Below, in pieces: positions 46,734-56,484 of a stretch of DNA of 64,000 nt. Under the pieces are notes generated by a model that was not told the DNA's origin, did no database searches, and saw nothing but the letters and a program-made list of their open reading frames with translations. Every line of letters starts with the position of its first letter. Positions within the stretch are counted from its first letter, which is position 1. The translations under genes and the position numbers were made by a program. This DNA comes from Uloborus plumipes (taxonomy: Eukaryota > Arthropoda > Arachnida > Araneae > Uloboridae), in assembly GCA_038373865.1 (NCBI GenBank), contig JAXGGA010001630.1, forward strand, positions 1-64,000, read 5' to 3'.

Positions 46734-47777
46734 ATGATGACCGCACGACGTGAATTAACAGACTTTGAACGCGGAATGTTAGTTGGAGCTAGACGCATGG
46801 GTCATGCCATTTCGGAAATCGTTAGAGAATTCAACATTCCCAGATCCACTGTGTCAAGAGTGTGCCGAGAGTATGAAATTTCAGGCATAACATCCCACCA
46901 TGGACAGCGCAGTGGTCGACCGCCTGCACTTAAAGATCGAGACCGGCGACGTCTGCAAAGAGTCGTAAATTCTAACAGACAAGCAACACTGCGTCAAATC
47001 ACCGTAGAAATCAATGTGGGACGTACAATGGACGTGTCTGCTAGAACTGTGCGGAGAAATTTGGATTTCTTGGGCTATTCCAGCAGAAGACCGACTCGAG
47101 TGCCTTTACTGACAGAACGACATCGCTTGCAGCGACTCTCGTGGGCACGTGAGCATATCGGTTGGTCCCTAGATGAATGGAAAACCGTGGCCTGGTCCGA
47201 TGAGTCACGATTTCAGCTGGTAAGAGCCGATGGTAGGGTTCGAGTGTGGCGCAGACCCCACGAAGCCATGGACCCAAACTGTCAGCAAGGCACTGTTCAA
47301 GCTGGTGGTGGCTCCGTAATGGTGTGGGCTGTTTTTTCATGGCATGGACTTGGTCCTCTAGTGCGACTGGACCGAACATTGACTGGAAATGCTTATGTGC
47401 AGCTACTTGGAGATCACTTGCAGCCATTCATGGACTTCATGTACCCAAACAACGATGGGATTTTTATGGATGACAATGCGCCATGTCACCGGGCCACAAC
47501 TGTTCGCAATTGGTTTGAAGAAAATTCTGGACAATTCCAACGAATGATTTGGCCACCTAGATCGCCCGACATGAATCCCATTGAGCATTTATGGGACACC
47601 ATCGAGAGGTCTGTTCGTGCCCAAAATCCTGCCCCATCAACGCTTTCACAATTATGGACGTCTATCGAGACAGCATGGCTCAATATTCCTGCAGAAGACT
47701 TCCAACGACTTGTTGAGTCCATGCCACGTCGAGTTGTTGCACTTCGCCGGGCAAAAGGAGGGCCGACACGATATTAA
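46734..47777 (+). CDS. Transposase, Tc1/mariner DD36E type, copy 1
   Basis: Cut-and-paste transposase acting in the nucleus: it binds the 27-bp inverted repeats and catalyses excision and insertion at TA. From the first ATG it has 347 residues, a full length for the family. Residues about 10-50 form the first helix-turn-helix (with ISEIVREFNIPRSTVSRV), followed by a GRPP motif near 61-64 and a second helix-turn-helix at about 83-117. The catalytic triad is visible as D156 (AWSDESRF), D247 (FMDDNAPCH) and E284 (PDMNPIEHLW), with 36 residues between the last two, hence DD36E. The frame could be opened by an in-frame GTG at 46731, but ATG at 46734 (or 46737) is the expected start. No stop or frameshift; sequence identical to copy 2. 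Activity is inferred, not shown. Confidence 0.95.
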   Translation: MMTARRELTDFERGMLVGARRMGHAISEIVREFNIPRSTVSRVCREYEISGITSHHGQRSGRPPALKDRDRRRLQRVVNSNRQATLRQITVEINVGRTMDVSARTVRRNLDFLGYSSRRPTRVPLLTERHRLQRLSWAREHIGWSLDEWKTVAWSDESRFQLVRADGRVRVWRRPHEAMDPNCQQGTVQAGGGSVMVWAVFSWHGLGPLVRLDRTLTGNAYVQLLGDHLQPFMDFMYPNNDGIFMDDNAPCHRATTVRNWFEENSGQFQRMIWPPRSPDMNPIEHLWDTIERSVRAQNPAPSTLSQLWTSIETAWLNIPAEDFQRLVESMPRRVVALRRAKGGPTRY

Positions 47778-47781
47778 GAGG

Positions 47782-47808
47782 TATCCCATGACTTTTGTCA
47801 CTTCAGTG
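47782..47808 (-). repeat. Right terminal inverted repeat, transposon copy 1
   Basis: Perfect 27-bp inverse of 46591-46617, starting 4 bp after the transposase stop codon and followed by TA. Confidence 0.95.
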
Positions 47809-48039
47809 TATGTATGTATCTATGCAACCTTACTTCCTTTGAATGTCAGGGAACTGACCATTGAACCAGATATCAACAGATTCGTAATTTTTAAGTCCTT
47901 ATGTTTGGCTATTTTATTTTATTCTCGGATTTTAATTAGCTGAGATGTTAATTGAAACGTAACTTCTCAAGCACGTCTACGTGGGCATGAGCACAGAGTT
48001 GAAAATTACATAATGAAACAGAGTTGAAATTTACATAAA

Positions 48040-48275
48040 TAACTAAGGGAAAGTCAGTCATTCAATTGTCGAAAAAAAACCAGCTCTCCAATAAGGTACT
48101 ATAATGAGCTGAAAATAGCAATTTAAAATAGAGTCAGTGAAGACAGCAAAAAAAAAAAGTGAGCCAAAGGGGATGTCTACAAACGCTTTTGAGAGAGAGG
48201 AGGTTTGTGAAATTGTGACAGTTGGAGATAAAGTGGAGTAGAAGGCAACAAGAAATGTGATATCGCAGATATTGA
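48040..48275. repeat. Direct repeat flanking transposon copy 1, right unit
   Basis: Diverged direct copy of 46310-46545, sharing CATTCAATTGTC, CTATAATGAGCTGAAAATA, GGTTTGTGAAATTGTGACAG and GCAGATATTGACTTATTAG-like blocks. Interpreted as an old tandem duplication with the transposon placed between the units. Confidence 0.65.
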
Positions 48276-51200
48276 CTTATTAGTTGAAATAAAAGAAATG
48301 CGTATCAATTTAAATTTACTTAATATCTACTTAATACAGCGTGATATGTGACAAAAGCTACTCGGGCTCGGTACCTGAGTAGTTTAAGTCATAACGGGAA
48401 AGTGTCTGAAGAATTCGTTACAACACTAAACACAGCACATATTCAATTATCCGAACTTCTCTTAACCGGAACTTTGCTAAACCCAAGTTGGTCTAGTTAA
48501 TTTCCATTTATTTATTGATTTACTTGCTTTGTAAAATAAGGATCTAGAGAAAGAGCTCTAAAAAGATGTTATGTATGTACGCTAAACTTCTTAATTTCTC
48601 AACTAATCTTCGTTAAAAATTACACACTTGGAACAACATTTCACTTTCTATAAGTATAAAAAAATAAAACTGCACAATAATCTTAAAAGTAACTCATTAT
48701 GAGTAAGAATGATAAAGACTGATGTAAATGTTTTCTATTTACTTTGAAATTAAATACACCTAATCAGGAAGCTTAGAACATTCTGCATAAAAAGTCCTTA
48801 TTTTACCAACAAAGTTATGCTGCCTACTGATAAAGCTGAAAATTATTTGAGTTGCCAGTTGCACCTCGAGGTCATAAAGCTTGTAAAGACTATTGGATGG
48901 CAATCAAGGCCTGATTACCTTTTGAAATTAGGAAAAGCTCAGTCTCATTTTGAGTGCTCCACTTTGTTTGAAGATTGTGTTCGAAGTTGTTTCTATCAAC
49001 TACCATGCACCCCTTACATTTTAGGCACATGAGATTCCGCACTGACTGGAATACTCCAGGCACATCTCGAATTTTCACCACGTGGGCAACGTTTTACCGA
49101 CTCTCATTGCTGTGTAGTTTTAAGCCGTCAGGATGCTCCCTACCCCCACAGAATGTTCTGAAACACTTAACTGGGACACTCAGGGGTTAGAATCATCGCA
49201 TTTAGTAGTCATTTTGCAAATGTGTTCCTGTTTAAACTCATAGTTCAAATTTTAGTAGCTTCCTGACAATCCTGGCAACTATTTTCAAGGGCCATCTTTT
49301 TATCAGGCATTTTTTATACTAAAACAGTTCTGTTCTTGACTACTTCGATTAATTGATGTTCTATAATAGTCATTCAAAAATTACACATTTAAGTAGTATA
49401 ACCTCCAACACGCGTACATGAGTATACGCACCCGTTTCTTTATAACAAATAAAAATAATTGAATATATATGCAGGAAGTCATGTAGTGTCACTCCTCCCT
49501 CCACACTCACACACATCAGATTTTTTATTATTAACTCTGTACCCTATGCATAGCGAAAAAGAACAACTCTGCCGTTTTCCCTATCCATAATAGAGTTGCA
49601 TGAAAACTCGACATTCAATTACTGTTACGGCAGAGAGATGTTCTTTGCAAAGCTATTTTCGAGCACAAAAGTTTTATTAAAAAATTAACTTGAATATAGC
49701 CAGAACACAGGTAGTTATTTAAAAGCGCAGCAGGATAGGGGAAAAGAATGAGACTTTTCATCACGAAGAATATAAAAGAGGCAATCAGACCGGTAAAGAT
49801 GGCATCAATCAAGTCTTTTCGGGGTCAAGGTACAAAAAAAAGGGGGGTGTTCTCCATATTCTTTGTTGATATAGGAAACTCGAGAAGACTATTAAAAAAA
49901 AGACACGTAAAAATCGAGTTGTCATTTTGGGTAACTTTGAATCATGTGGGGTAAGGTTACAGCATCGGTTTTCTATCAGTCATTTTCCAGAAACAAAAAA
50001 AAAGGGGGGGGGGATATAAAGCTAAATTAAAAATCTAATCATTCTGTAATTAGTGCAGGATGTGATAATATGGATCTTTATTTTTTCATATTTTCGCTTT
50101 TAATGTTTCATAGCAACAAGATTGTGGATTTTTCATGTTTTTCAAGAACATTTTGACATTAGATTCATCCTAGACAAACTGATATAATTTTAGCGAACAT
50201 TTTAATTTTAAATCATTAAAAGCTAGCTACGCTGGTTTTAATTTAATTTAACCCCATGATGGGGTAAAATGGGTCATGATAAGAAAAGAATATTTAGTTG
50301 TAATGTTGGTTGATCTGTTTATTAAGTAATAACAATAAACGGACATGATAACTCGAAACTAATCAATTTAACTCTTTCACATTTTAAAATAGTGTTATCG
50401 GCTCCTAATTAAAATCGAATTATCCAATATTTGTAGGCTTATTCCACGGTATAAATCTTTTTTTTAAATTAATTCTTAGAAAGACAACGGATGTAAAATG
50501 GTTACTAAAATATGGTAGGATAGCTTTGACCCAAGCAAATAGTTCACTTTAAATGTATTTAATAACTATTTTTCTAAATTTTGAATAAATATATAAAGCT
50601 TTGGGGGATGGGGGTCTTTTGTTTTATACCAATAAATACAAAACAAATATTAAAATATAAATAGGGCATTAAAAAAAGAGGCTTTGAATTAAACGGAAGG
50701 ACTGTACTACCAAGATCATTTTCTTCCATTTATTCAAAAATAATATACTTTCGATGAAAATAATATTTAAAGATCCAATGATTTTTACAGTTTATACAGA
50801 CTTAAGACATGTAATCATATTTACAATGTTTTAAAAATAAAACAGCCAAAACTAATTACATAAAATTCGTTAAACCTCAATTTGGTCTACTTTCTCCTAA
50901 TAACATTTTTACTAATTAAAAAAATGCTCTTTAAATATTGTTTCAAAATTCAAGAGCGTCGATTTTTCAATAAATTATATGATTGACTTTATTGCTGCTA
51001 CAACCATTATTCTTGAAAGCATTGGCCACGTTTTAAAGCTCTACACGTACTGAAAACTAAACGTTTTCACGAAACGGTTTGAAAATTATGAACAAAGAAT
51101 CACATTCATTTGTTGAATAAAGAATAAACCTAATTTTCCGATTTCCTAAACACACTTCCAAAATGCATTCTGTTTATTCAGATGCACAAGAGCTTCATAG

Positions 51201-51525
51201 AGAGAGAAATAAAATTTACATCGCCCGTTGCGAAATGAAGTATTCAGAGTGCACAAGAGAGTCCAAAGCAATAATGAAACGAAAGTGAAAAACATCGTAT
51301 CACCCAAGGCGAGAGGAATCGCTCAAGTAGCCAAACTTGTTTCTATACAAAACCCTTTCGCCGGGACTTTTTTTTTCTAGGGGTAATATTTCACGGAGAG
51401 AGTTTTTTCTGATTCTGATGATGAGATTGGAGTTAGTAGAAATCGACCGCAACGTGGGGTGAGTCCATCGTTACGTGGGGGAGAAATTGGACTAAATTCT
51501 TTGTTACTTATTTACATCTATACAA
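48276..51525. other. Unassigned AT-rich DNA, no gene seen
   Basis: About 3.2 kb. Short frames near 48817-49190 (both strands) and 49615-49954 have no recognisable domain. A G homopolymer lies near 50005. I found no transposon ends, tRNA or other RNA gene. Confidence 0.5.
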
Positions 51526-51625
51526 ATTATTTAGGGACAGCAGTAAAAAAGCTGCTGACCAATTCACAGTTCTTATAATACAAATACAAATGCGACGACC
51601 AGCAACAGGGCTAGTCCTGGTAAAA

Positions 51626-52168
51626 TTATAGACCCCAATGAAGATCGATGGCCCTCTTAAAACTATCTACTCCCTTGCTCCTTACCACCTCTTCCGGTAA
51701 ACTATTCCAAGTTCCCACTACTCTGCTAAAATAGTAATTTTTCCGAATTTCTAGGTTAGCCTGAGATTTAAACAGCTAATAGCAATGACCCATTGTCCTG
51801 CTTTCCGTGCAAAAATTTAACCCTATAACATCTTTCATTTTGATAAATTTAAACAACTGAATCATGTCCCCTCTGATTCTCCTTTGCTCAAGACTATACA
51901 TGTCAAGCGTTCTAAGTCTGGAATCATAGTCTAAATTAGAAAATCCATTCACTAACCTTGTAGCCCTCCTTTGTACCCTTTCCAATAAATTAAAATCTTT
52001 CTTAAGATAAGGAGATCAAAACTGAACAGCATACTCTAAATGAGGTCTTACCAATCTTCTATATAAAGGCAGAAGAACCTTCTTAGATTTGTTTGAAATA
52101 GATCTATTTAAAATCCCAAGCATCCTGTTGGCTTTGTTACTAGCTATGCTGCACTGTTGACTAAACTT
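51626..52168 (-). pseudogene. CR1/L2-type non-LTR reverse transcriptase, 3' fragment
   Basis: The minus strand encodes about 180 residues of the C-terminal end of a LINE reverse transcriptase in one frame. Motifs in order: QQCSIASNKANRMLGILNRS, LPLYRRLVRPHLEYAVQF, NLLERVQRRATRLV, RLRTLDMYSLEQRRIRGDMI, and the terminal YYFSRVVGTWNSLPEEVV with SFKRAIDLHW. Two in-frame stops break it: TGA at 52018-52016, where relatives have tryptophan, and TAG at 51778-51776. It starts abruptly at 52168, the usual LINE 5' truncation, and ends at a natural-looking TAA (51628-51626), followed by a 3' untranslated tail to about 51525. The family (CR1/L2/Jockey group) is recognised from these motifs; the exact clade is not decided. 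Confidence 0.9.
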
Positions 52169-53337
52169 AAATAATATTCAGTAATAAAAAAAGAAGAAGA
52201 AAAAGTTTCCTCCCACGTGTAGAACATACTTTTGGACATAAGCTTTAGAGCCCTCAATTCTATCAATGTCCGCCGAATCTATTATTTAAAATGTTTTAAA
52301 TATATAACATACTATGCTTTCTAACTAAATAATTTGTTGTGTTAGTTTCAAAACGAAACGCATAATGGGCCGTTTTACAGAAAAATCAGACATATAGACT
52401 TTTGCGAGACATCTCTTTACTTTGTTTTAAATGAGATATTGAAAAATTGTAATAAATATTTTTTTTGTCTAATTAATCACACATACACCGAGGATCTAGG
52501 ATCCGTCAAAATAAAAAGACTTCAAAATGTTGGAGTAGCTTTTGTGAAACGCAAATTCCACGTTTAGGTAAATCTTGCAGAAAATTTTATTAAACTGAAC
52601 CTTTGGGAGCTAAAAGTACGTTGATACATTCTATTATTTTGTGAGTTTAAGCTCTTTAGCTTTTGTGCAGCACGCATGTAGACTCTTAAAAAATCTTAGT
52701 GGGGGAATTTTTTTTATGAATTTTAGGTTGTTGTAAATACTTTACAAAACTTAGTTCGTTCTTTGTAATGTTCTGTTGAAAAATATAGCTGGTTTTTTAT
52801 GGGTGACATGTTTGAGTCGAGTTTGAATAGTAATTCTGTTACAGATGTTGTCACTCAAAGTGGCTATCAAAATCATTCGCATTAAAAGCCTTTTTCAGGC
52901 TTAAATTTACAAGCTTTGATTATGTTGGCACCATTAGAAAGAATAAGTTAGAAATGATAGAAGGATGAAAAAATGAATTTGAAACACTGTCTGTAGTGAC
53001 GACTTGTCATTTTTAGGCTAAACTTGCAGAAAATTTTATAGATCTAAAATTTTGAGAGCTTAAAGTGAATTGTATTATTGATACATTCTACCATTTTTGT
53101 GAGTTAATTATTGGCTTTTGTGCAGCACACATTCAAACTCTTGGCAAAACTAGGTGGTGAAATCTGTTTCTGTATTTTAAAGGTTATATTTTAGCGACCC
53201 ATTTAGCATGTCACACTTCTCTATCATTGACCGATGCTTATTAATGAACGGATTATTTTATTATCAAAAGGAAAAAAGTCATACACAATTTTATGTACAA
53301 ACTCCTGATCGCTGTCAGGAAATAAAATTATCTGTTT
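52169..53337. other. Unassigned AT-rich DNA with a diverged direct repeat
   Basis: TTGCAGAAAATTTTAT, GAGCTnAAAGT and ACATTCTAnnATTTTGTGAG blocks occur around 52575-52650 and again around 53027-53105, so two diverged units about 450 bp apart lie here. No gene. Confidence 0.45.
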
Positions 53338-53389
53338 TGACTTCATACTTTCATCTGCAAGAAAAGCAGTCGAAAACTTTGTACAATTA

Positions 53390-53525
53390 ATGAAATTAAA
53401 AATGCAAGACAACGTGTCCAAAAGTACAAATAAGATGTTATAAAGAAATAAATTGCTAGAGTTTTCAAACTCTTTTTTAACATTTTATTTGTACTTTTGG
53501 ACACGTTGTCTTGCATTTTTAACTT
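53390..53525. repeat. Hairpin with two near-identical 46-48-bp arms
   Basis: The arm containing ATGCAAGACAACGTGTCCAA (53402 onward) is repeated inverted at 53478-53525 with about two mismatches, enclosing about 40 bp. CTTCATACTTTCAT words flank it on both sides in direct orientation (53341 and 53524). It could be a small MITE or a structured RNA source; no evidence decides. Confidence 0.7.
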
Positions 53526-53540
53526 CATACTTTCATACCG

Positions 53541-53981
53541 CAATTTCAATCTTTTTCAGCAATATGTGACAAAGATTCTACATAACGAGCCCACTGGTGT
53601 GCTTTTTTGTTGCTTGAATTACCAAAAATTTCAAATCGCATGGTTTTGTCTATGCATGCTTGGATTGCGAAGTTGCCAGAGTAAAATTTTTCCGCTCTGA
53701 CGTCTACTATGCGCAGCAATACGTAAAGTTTCATTTAAACTTGGTGTATATATTTTTAGGGAATCTGATAACACTGGCAGACCTCGGGACAGTGGTTGAC
53801 CAAAGGTGCACTTAATCTAAATAAATTTGAAATAATACATTAATTATAGCTACGGAGCGCGATACACTTGCTCGGTAATTATCACAAATTTCGAAAATTT
53901 CTGTCATCCAAATTCTAAAATTTTGTAAAACTGCTTTACAATATCAATCTAGAAAACGTTTTAATGAAATATCGATCACTT

Positions 53982-54028
<47 letters not shown>

Positions 54029-54767
54029 GTCATTTTAGAACGCTCCTATACAAAGCTATAATTTCCACTTTCTCTTGGAGGTATAAATTTACTGCCAAAA
54101 ATTAAAAATAACATTTCAATATTACTTTTGTTAGAAAATACATTGTTTTCGCTTCAAGTATTGGAAATTAAAAAATAACATGAAATTTCCTGCATTTTAT
54201 GTAATGTAATGTAGCTGTTTCAATTTTCACGTTTACATGCTGCTAAAGTAGTAACATTTTTTAAATTATAATGAGCTAGAAAAGAAGTCACAGAAACCTG
54301 TTTTTGCATTAAATTATTGTATTTTAATGCAGTTTTTTAAACATTAGTAGTTCTGAAACTCGTTCATGAAAAAAATTATAAAGTCTTCCTTTTAATGAAT
54401 TTTCAGGACCTACAATGACGTTTGTGATGGCAAAAATTTTTTTTTTTCACAGAAATTGCGAATCCAAAAGGTTTCTTTAACGAAACGCGTAGCGTCGATG
54501 CACAAAATTTCTCCAAAACAAACCTTTAAATAAATTCGCTATCGTCAAAGAAATACCTGCGTAAAAGTCGTGCTAACAATTAAAAAAAAAAAACCATCGA
54601 AATGAAACATCATCTATTAATAGTGTCGAAAACGAATAATACGAAGTACTGAAACAAAATATATACGATTATCTATCCTTAGAATAATTCATCAGTTAAA
54701 TAATCCGAAGTTCTGAAAATAAATTCATGAATTAAAAAACACTATTTCGTTTGATTAATTTGTGAAC
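53541..54767. other. Unassigned AT-rich DNA with (TA)n at 53984-54025
   Basis: Apart from a TA microsatellite of about 20 units, no gene or repeat end is visible. Confidence 0.5.
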
Positions 54768-55100
54768 GTTTAGTCAACCCGTCGATCGCGATCGACCGGT
54801 CGATATCGAACCCTTTTGAGTCGATCACGGTGGTATTTTCCAATTTCCTTTCTGTCTGAACAGAATTGATAAATATCAATTTCTGGAACAAAATCAGATT
54901 TAATGATTGAACCAAAAGAGTTATTGAAAAATGTTTCAAACTCTTTACAGTCACTATTTTATCAATTTTGAAAACATGCAATATACTTTTGTCAGAAAAA
55001 AAATTCTGTGGGAGAATGTAACATTTTTTAGCAATTTAAGCAAATACTAAAAAAGCAGATTTTTTTTTTAAGAGTTAAACTGCAATTTGAAGTCAATATA

Positions 55101-55127
55101 CACTGAAGTGACAAAAGTCATGGGATA
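55101..55127 (+). repeat. Left terminal inverted repeat, transposon copy 2
   Basis: 27 bp, identical to the left repeat of copy 1 and perfectly complementary to 56292-56318. Confidence 0.95.
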
Positions 55128-55172
55128 GCAATATGCAAATTTTCAGATGGCAGTAGCATCGCATAGAACAGG

Positions 55173-55178
55173 TATAAA
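55173..55178 (+). promoter_or_regulatory. TATA-like box of the transposase gene, copy 2
   Basis: TATAAA at the same offset as in copy 1, 66 bp before the first ATG. Motif-based prediction only. Confidence 0.45.
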
Positions 55179-55243
55179 TGCGCAGTGCTTTTACAGAGCT
55201 TTCATTTCTGTTCAAGTTATTCATGTGAAGAGGTTTTAACGTG

Positions 55244-56287
55244 ATGATGACCGCACGACGTGAATTAACAGACTTTGAACGCGGAATGTTAGTTGGAGCT
55301 AGACGCATGGGTCATGCCATTTCGGAAATCGTTAGAGAATTCAACATTCCCAGATCCACTGTGTCAAGAGTGTGCCGAGAGTATGAAATTTCAGGCATAA
55401 CATCCCACCATGGACAGCGCAGTGGTCGACCGCCTGCACTTAAAGATCGAGACCGGCGACGTCTGCAAAGAGTCGTAAATTCTAACAGACAAGCAACACT
55501 GCGTCAAATCACCGTAGAAATCAATGTGGGACGTACAATGGACGTGTCTGCTAGAACTGTGCGGAGAAATTTGGATTTCTTGGGCTATTCCAGCAGAAGA
55601 CCGACTCGAGTGCCTTTACTGACAGAACGACATCGCTTGCAGCGACTCTCGTGGGCACGTGAGCATATCGGTTGGTCCCTAGATGAATGGAAAACCGTGG
55701 CCTGGTCCGATGAGTCACGATTTCAGCTGGTAAGAGCCGATGGTAGGGTTCGAGTGTGGCGCAGACCCCACGAAGCCATGGACCCAAACTGTCAGCAAGG
55801 CACTGTTCAAGCTGGTGGTGGCTCCGTAATGGTGTGGGCTGTTTTTTCATGGCATGGACTTGGTCCTCTAGTGCGACTGGACCGAACATTGACTGGAAAT
55901 GCTTATGTGCAGCTACTTGGAGATCACTTGCAGCCATTCATGGACTTCATGTACCCAAACAACGATGGGATTTTTATGGATGACAATGCGCCATGTCACC
56001 GGGCCACAACTGTTCGCAATTGGTTTGAAGAAAATTCTGGACAATTCCAACGAATGATTTGGCCACCTAGATCGCCCGACATGAATCCCATTGAGCATTT
56101 ATGGGACACCATCGAGAGGTCTGTTCGTGCCCAAAATCCTGCCCCATCAACGCTTTCACAATTATGGACGTCTATCGAGACAGCATGGCTCAATATTCCT
56201 GCAGAAGACTTCCAACGACTTGTTGAGTCCATGCCACGTCGAGTTGTTGCACTTCGCCGGGCAAAAGGAGGGCCGACACGATATTAA
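55244..56287 (+). CDS. Transposase, Tc1/mariner DD36E type, copy 2
   Basis: 347 residues from ATG at 55244, identical in protein and coding nucleotide sequence to copy 1, with the two helix-turn-helix segments, the GRPP motif and the D156, D247, E284 triad all in place. Because neither copy has accumulated a coding change, either could have been the source of the other, or both came from a third copy. Its only sequence context is the host hAT relic, which offers no coding partner. Whether the enzyme is made depends on the internal TATA-like promoter or read-through transcription. Confidence 0.95.
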   Translation: MMTARRELTDFERGMLVGARRMGHAISEIVREFNIPRSTVSRVCREYEISGITSHHGQRSGRPPALKDRDRRRLQRVVNSNRQATLRQITVEINVGRTMDVSARTVRRNLDFLGYSSRRPTRVPLLTERHRLQRLSWAREHIGWSLDEWKTVAWSDESRFQLVRADGRVRVWRRPHEAMDPNCQQGTVQAGGGSVMVWAVFSWHGLGPLVRLDRTLTGNAYVQLLGDHLQPFMDFMYPNNDGIFMDDNAPCHRATTVRNWFEENSGQFQRMIWPPRSPDMNPIEHLWDTIERSVRAQNPAPSTLSQLWTSIETAWLNIPAEDFQRLVESMPRRVVALRRAKGGPTRY

Positions 56288-56291
56288 GAGG

Positions 56292-56318
56292 TATCCCATG
56301 ACTTTTGTCACTTCAGTG
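56292..56318 (-). repeat. Right terminal inverted repeat, transposon copy 2
   Basis: Perfect 27-bp inverse of 55101-55127, 4 bp after the stop codon and followed by TA. Confidence 0.95.
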
Positions 56319-56484
56319 TAGTCTCAACCCTCAACGTAACCGTGTATGCAACACATTCGTTAAAGTCTGTTGTGTGTGCTTTAAGACCCCCCACCCCTCC
56401 TGCCCTTTAAGTCGATCTTGTGTTCTCACCAAACTTGGAAAGTAGATCTTCTGTTAACTTAGGTTGCCGATCGCTGGTTTAGTC

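Larger units (their letters stand above)
46591..47808 (+). mobile_element. Tc1/mariner transposon, DD36E (Incomer-like), copy 1, intact
   Basis: 1,218 bp with perfect 27-bp terminal inverted repeats beginning CACTGAAGTGACAAAAGTCA, bordered by TA on both sides (46589-46590 and 47809-47810), the Tc1/mariner target. One intronless transposase gene fills most of it, and its stop codon is only 4 bp from the right repeat. The insertion is in a TATG-type simple stretch. Copy 2 at 55101-56318 differs at a single base (T at 46730, C at 55240). Length, short repeats and D-E spacing agree with what I recall of the Incomer family. Confidence 0.95.
55101..56318 (+). mobile_element. Tc1/mariner transposon, DD36E (Incomer-like), copy 2, intact
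   Basis: 1,218 bp, same orientation as copy 1, with the same perfect 27-bp inverted repeats and TA borders (55099-55100 and 56319-56320). Line-by-line comparison with copy 1 shows one substitution, C at 55240, four bases before the first ATG. Flanking DNA is unrelated to that of copy 1, so this is a separate insertion and not a segmental duplication. It interrupts the hAT relic at 54776-56476. Confidence 0.95.
54776..56476. mobile_element. hAT relic interrupted by transposon copy 2
   Basis: The right end, in reverse complement, reads CAGCGATCGGCAACCTAAG, a common hAT terminus, and the octamer GTTTAGTC is present exactly at both borders (54768-54775 and 56477-56484). The left end is diverged (AACCCGTCGATCGCGATCG), and GTCGATC/GATCGAC words recur in both parts. 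Removing the 1,218-bp insertion and its extra TA leaves about 480 bp, so this was a MITE-sized element. No coding sequence of its own. Confidence 0.6.

Noticed and set aside
47041..47722. Several open frames of 60-128 residues overlapping the transposase gene (and the same set in copy 2)
   Set aside because: Shadows of the transposase reading frame in other frames; they repeat at the same offsets in copy 2 and carry no domain.
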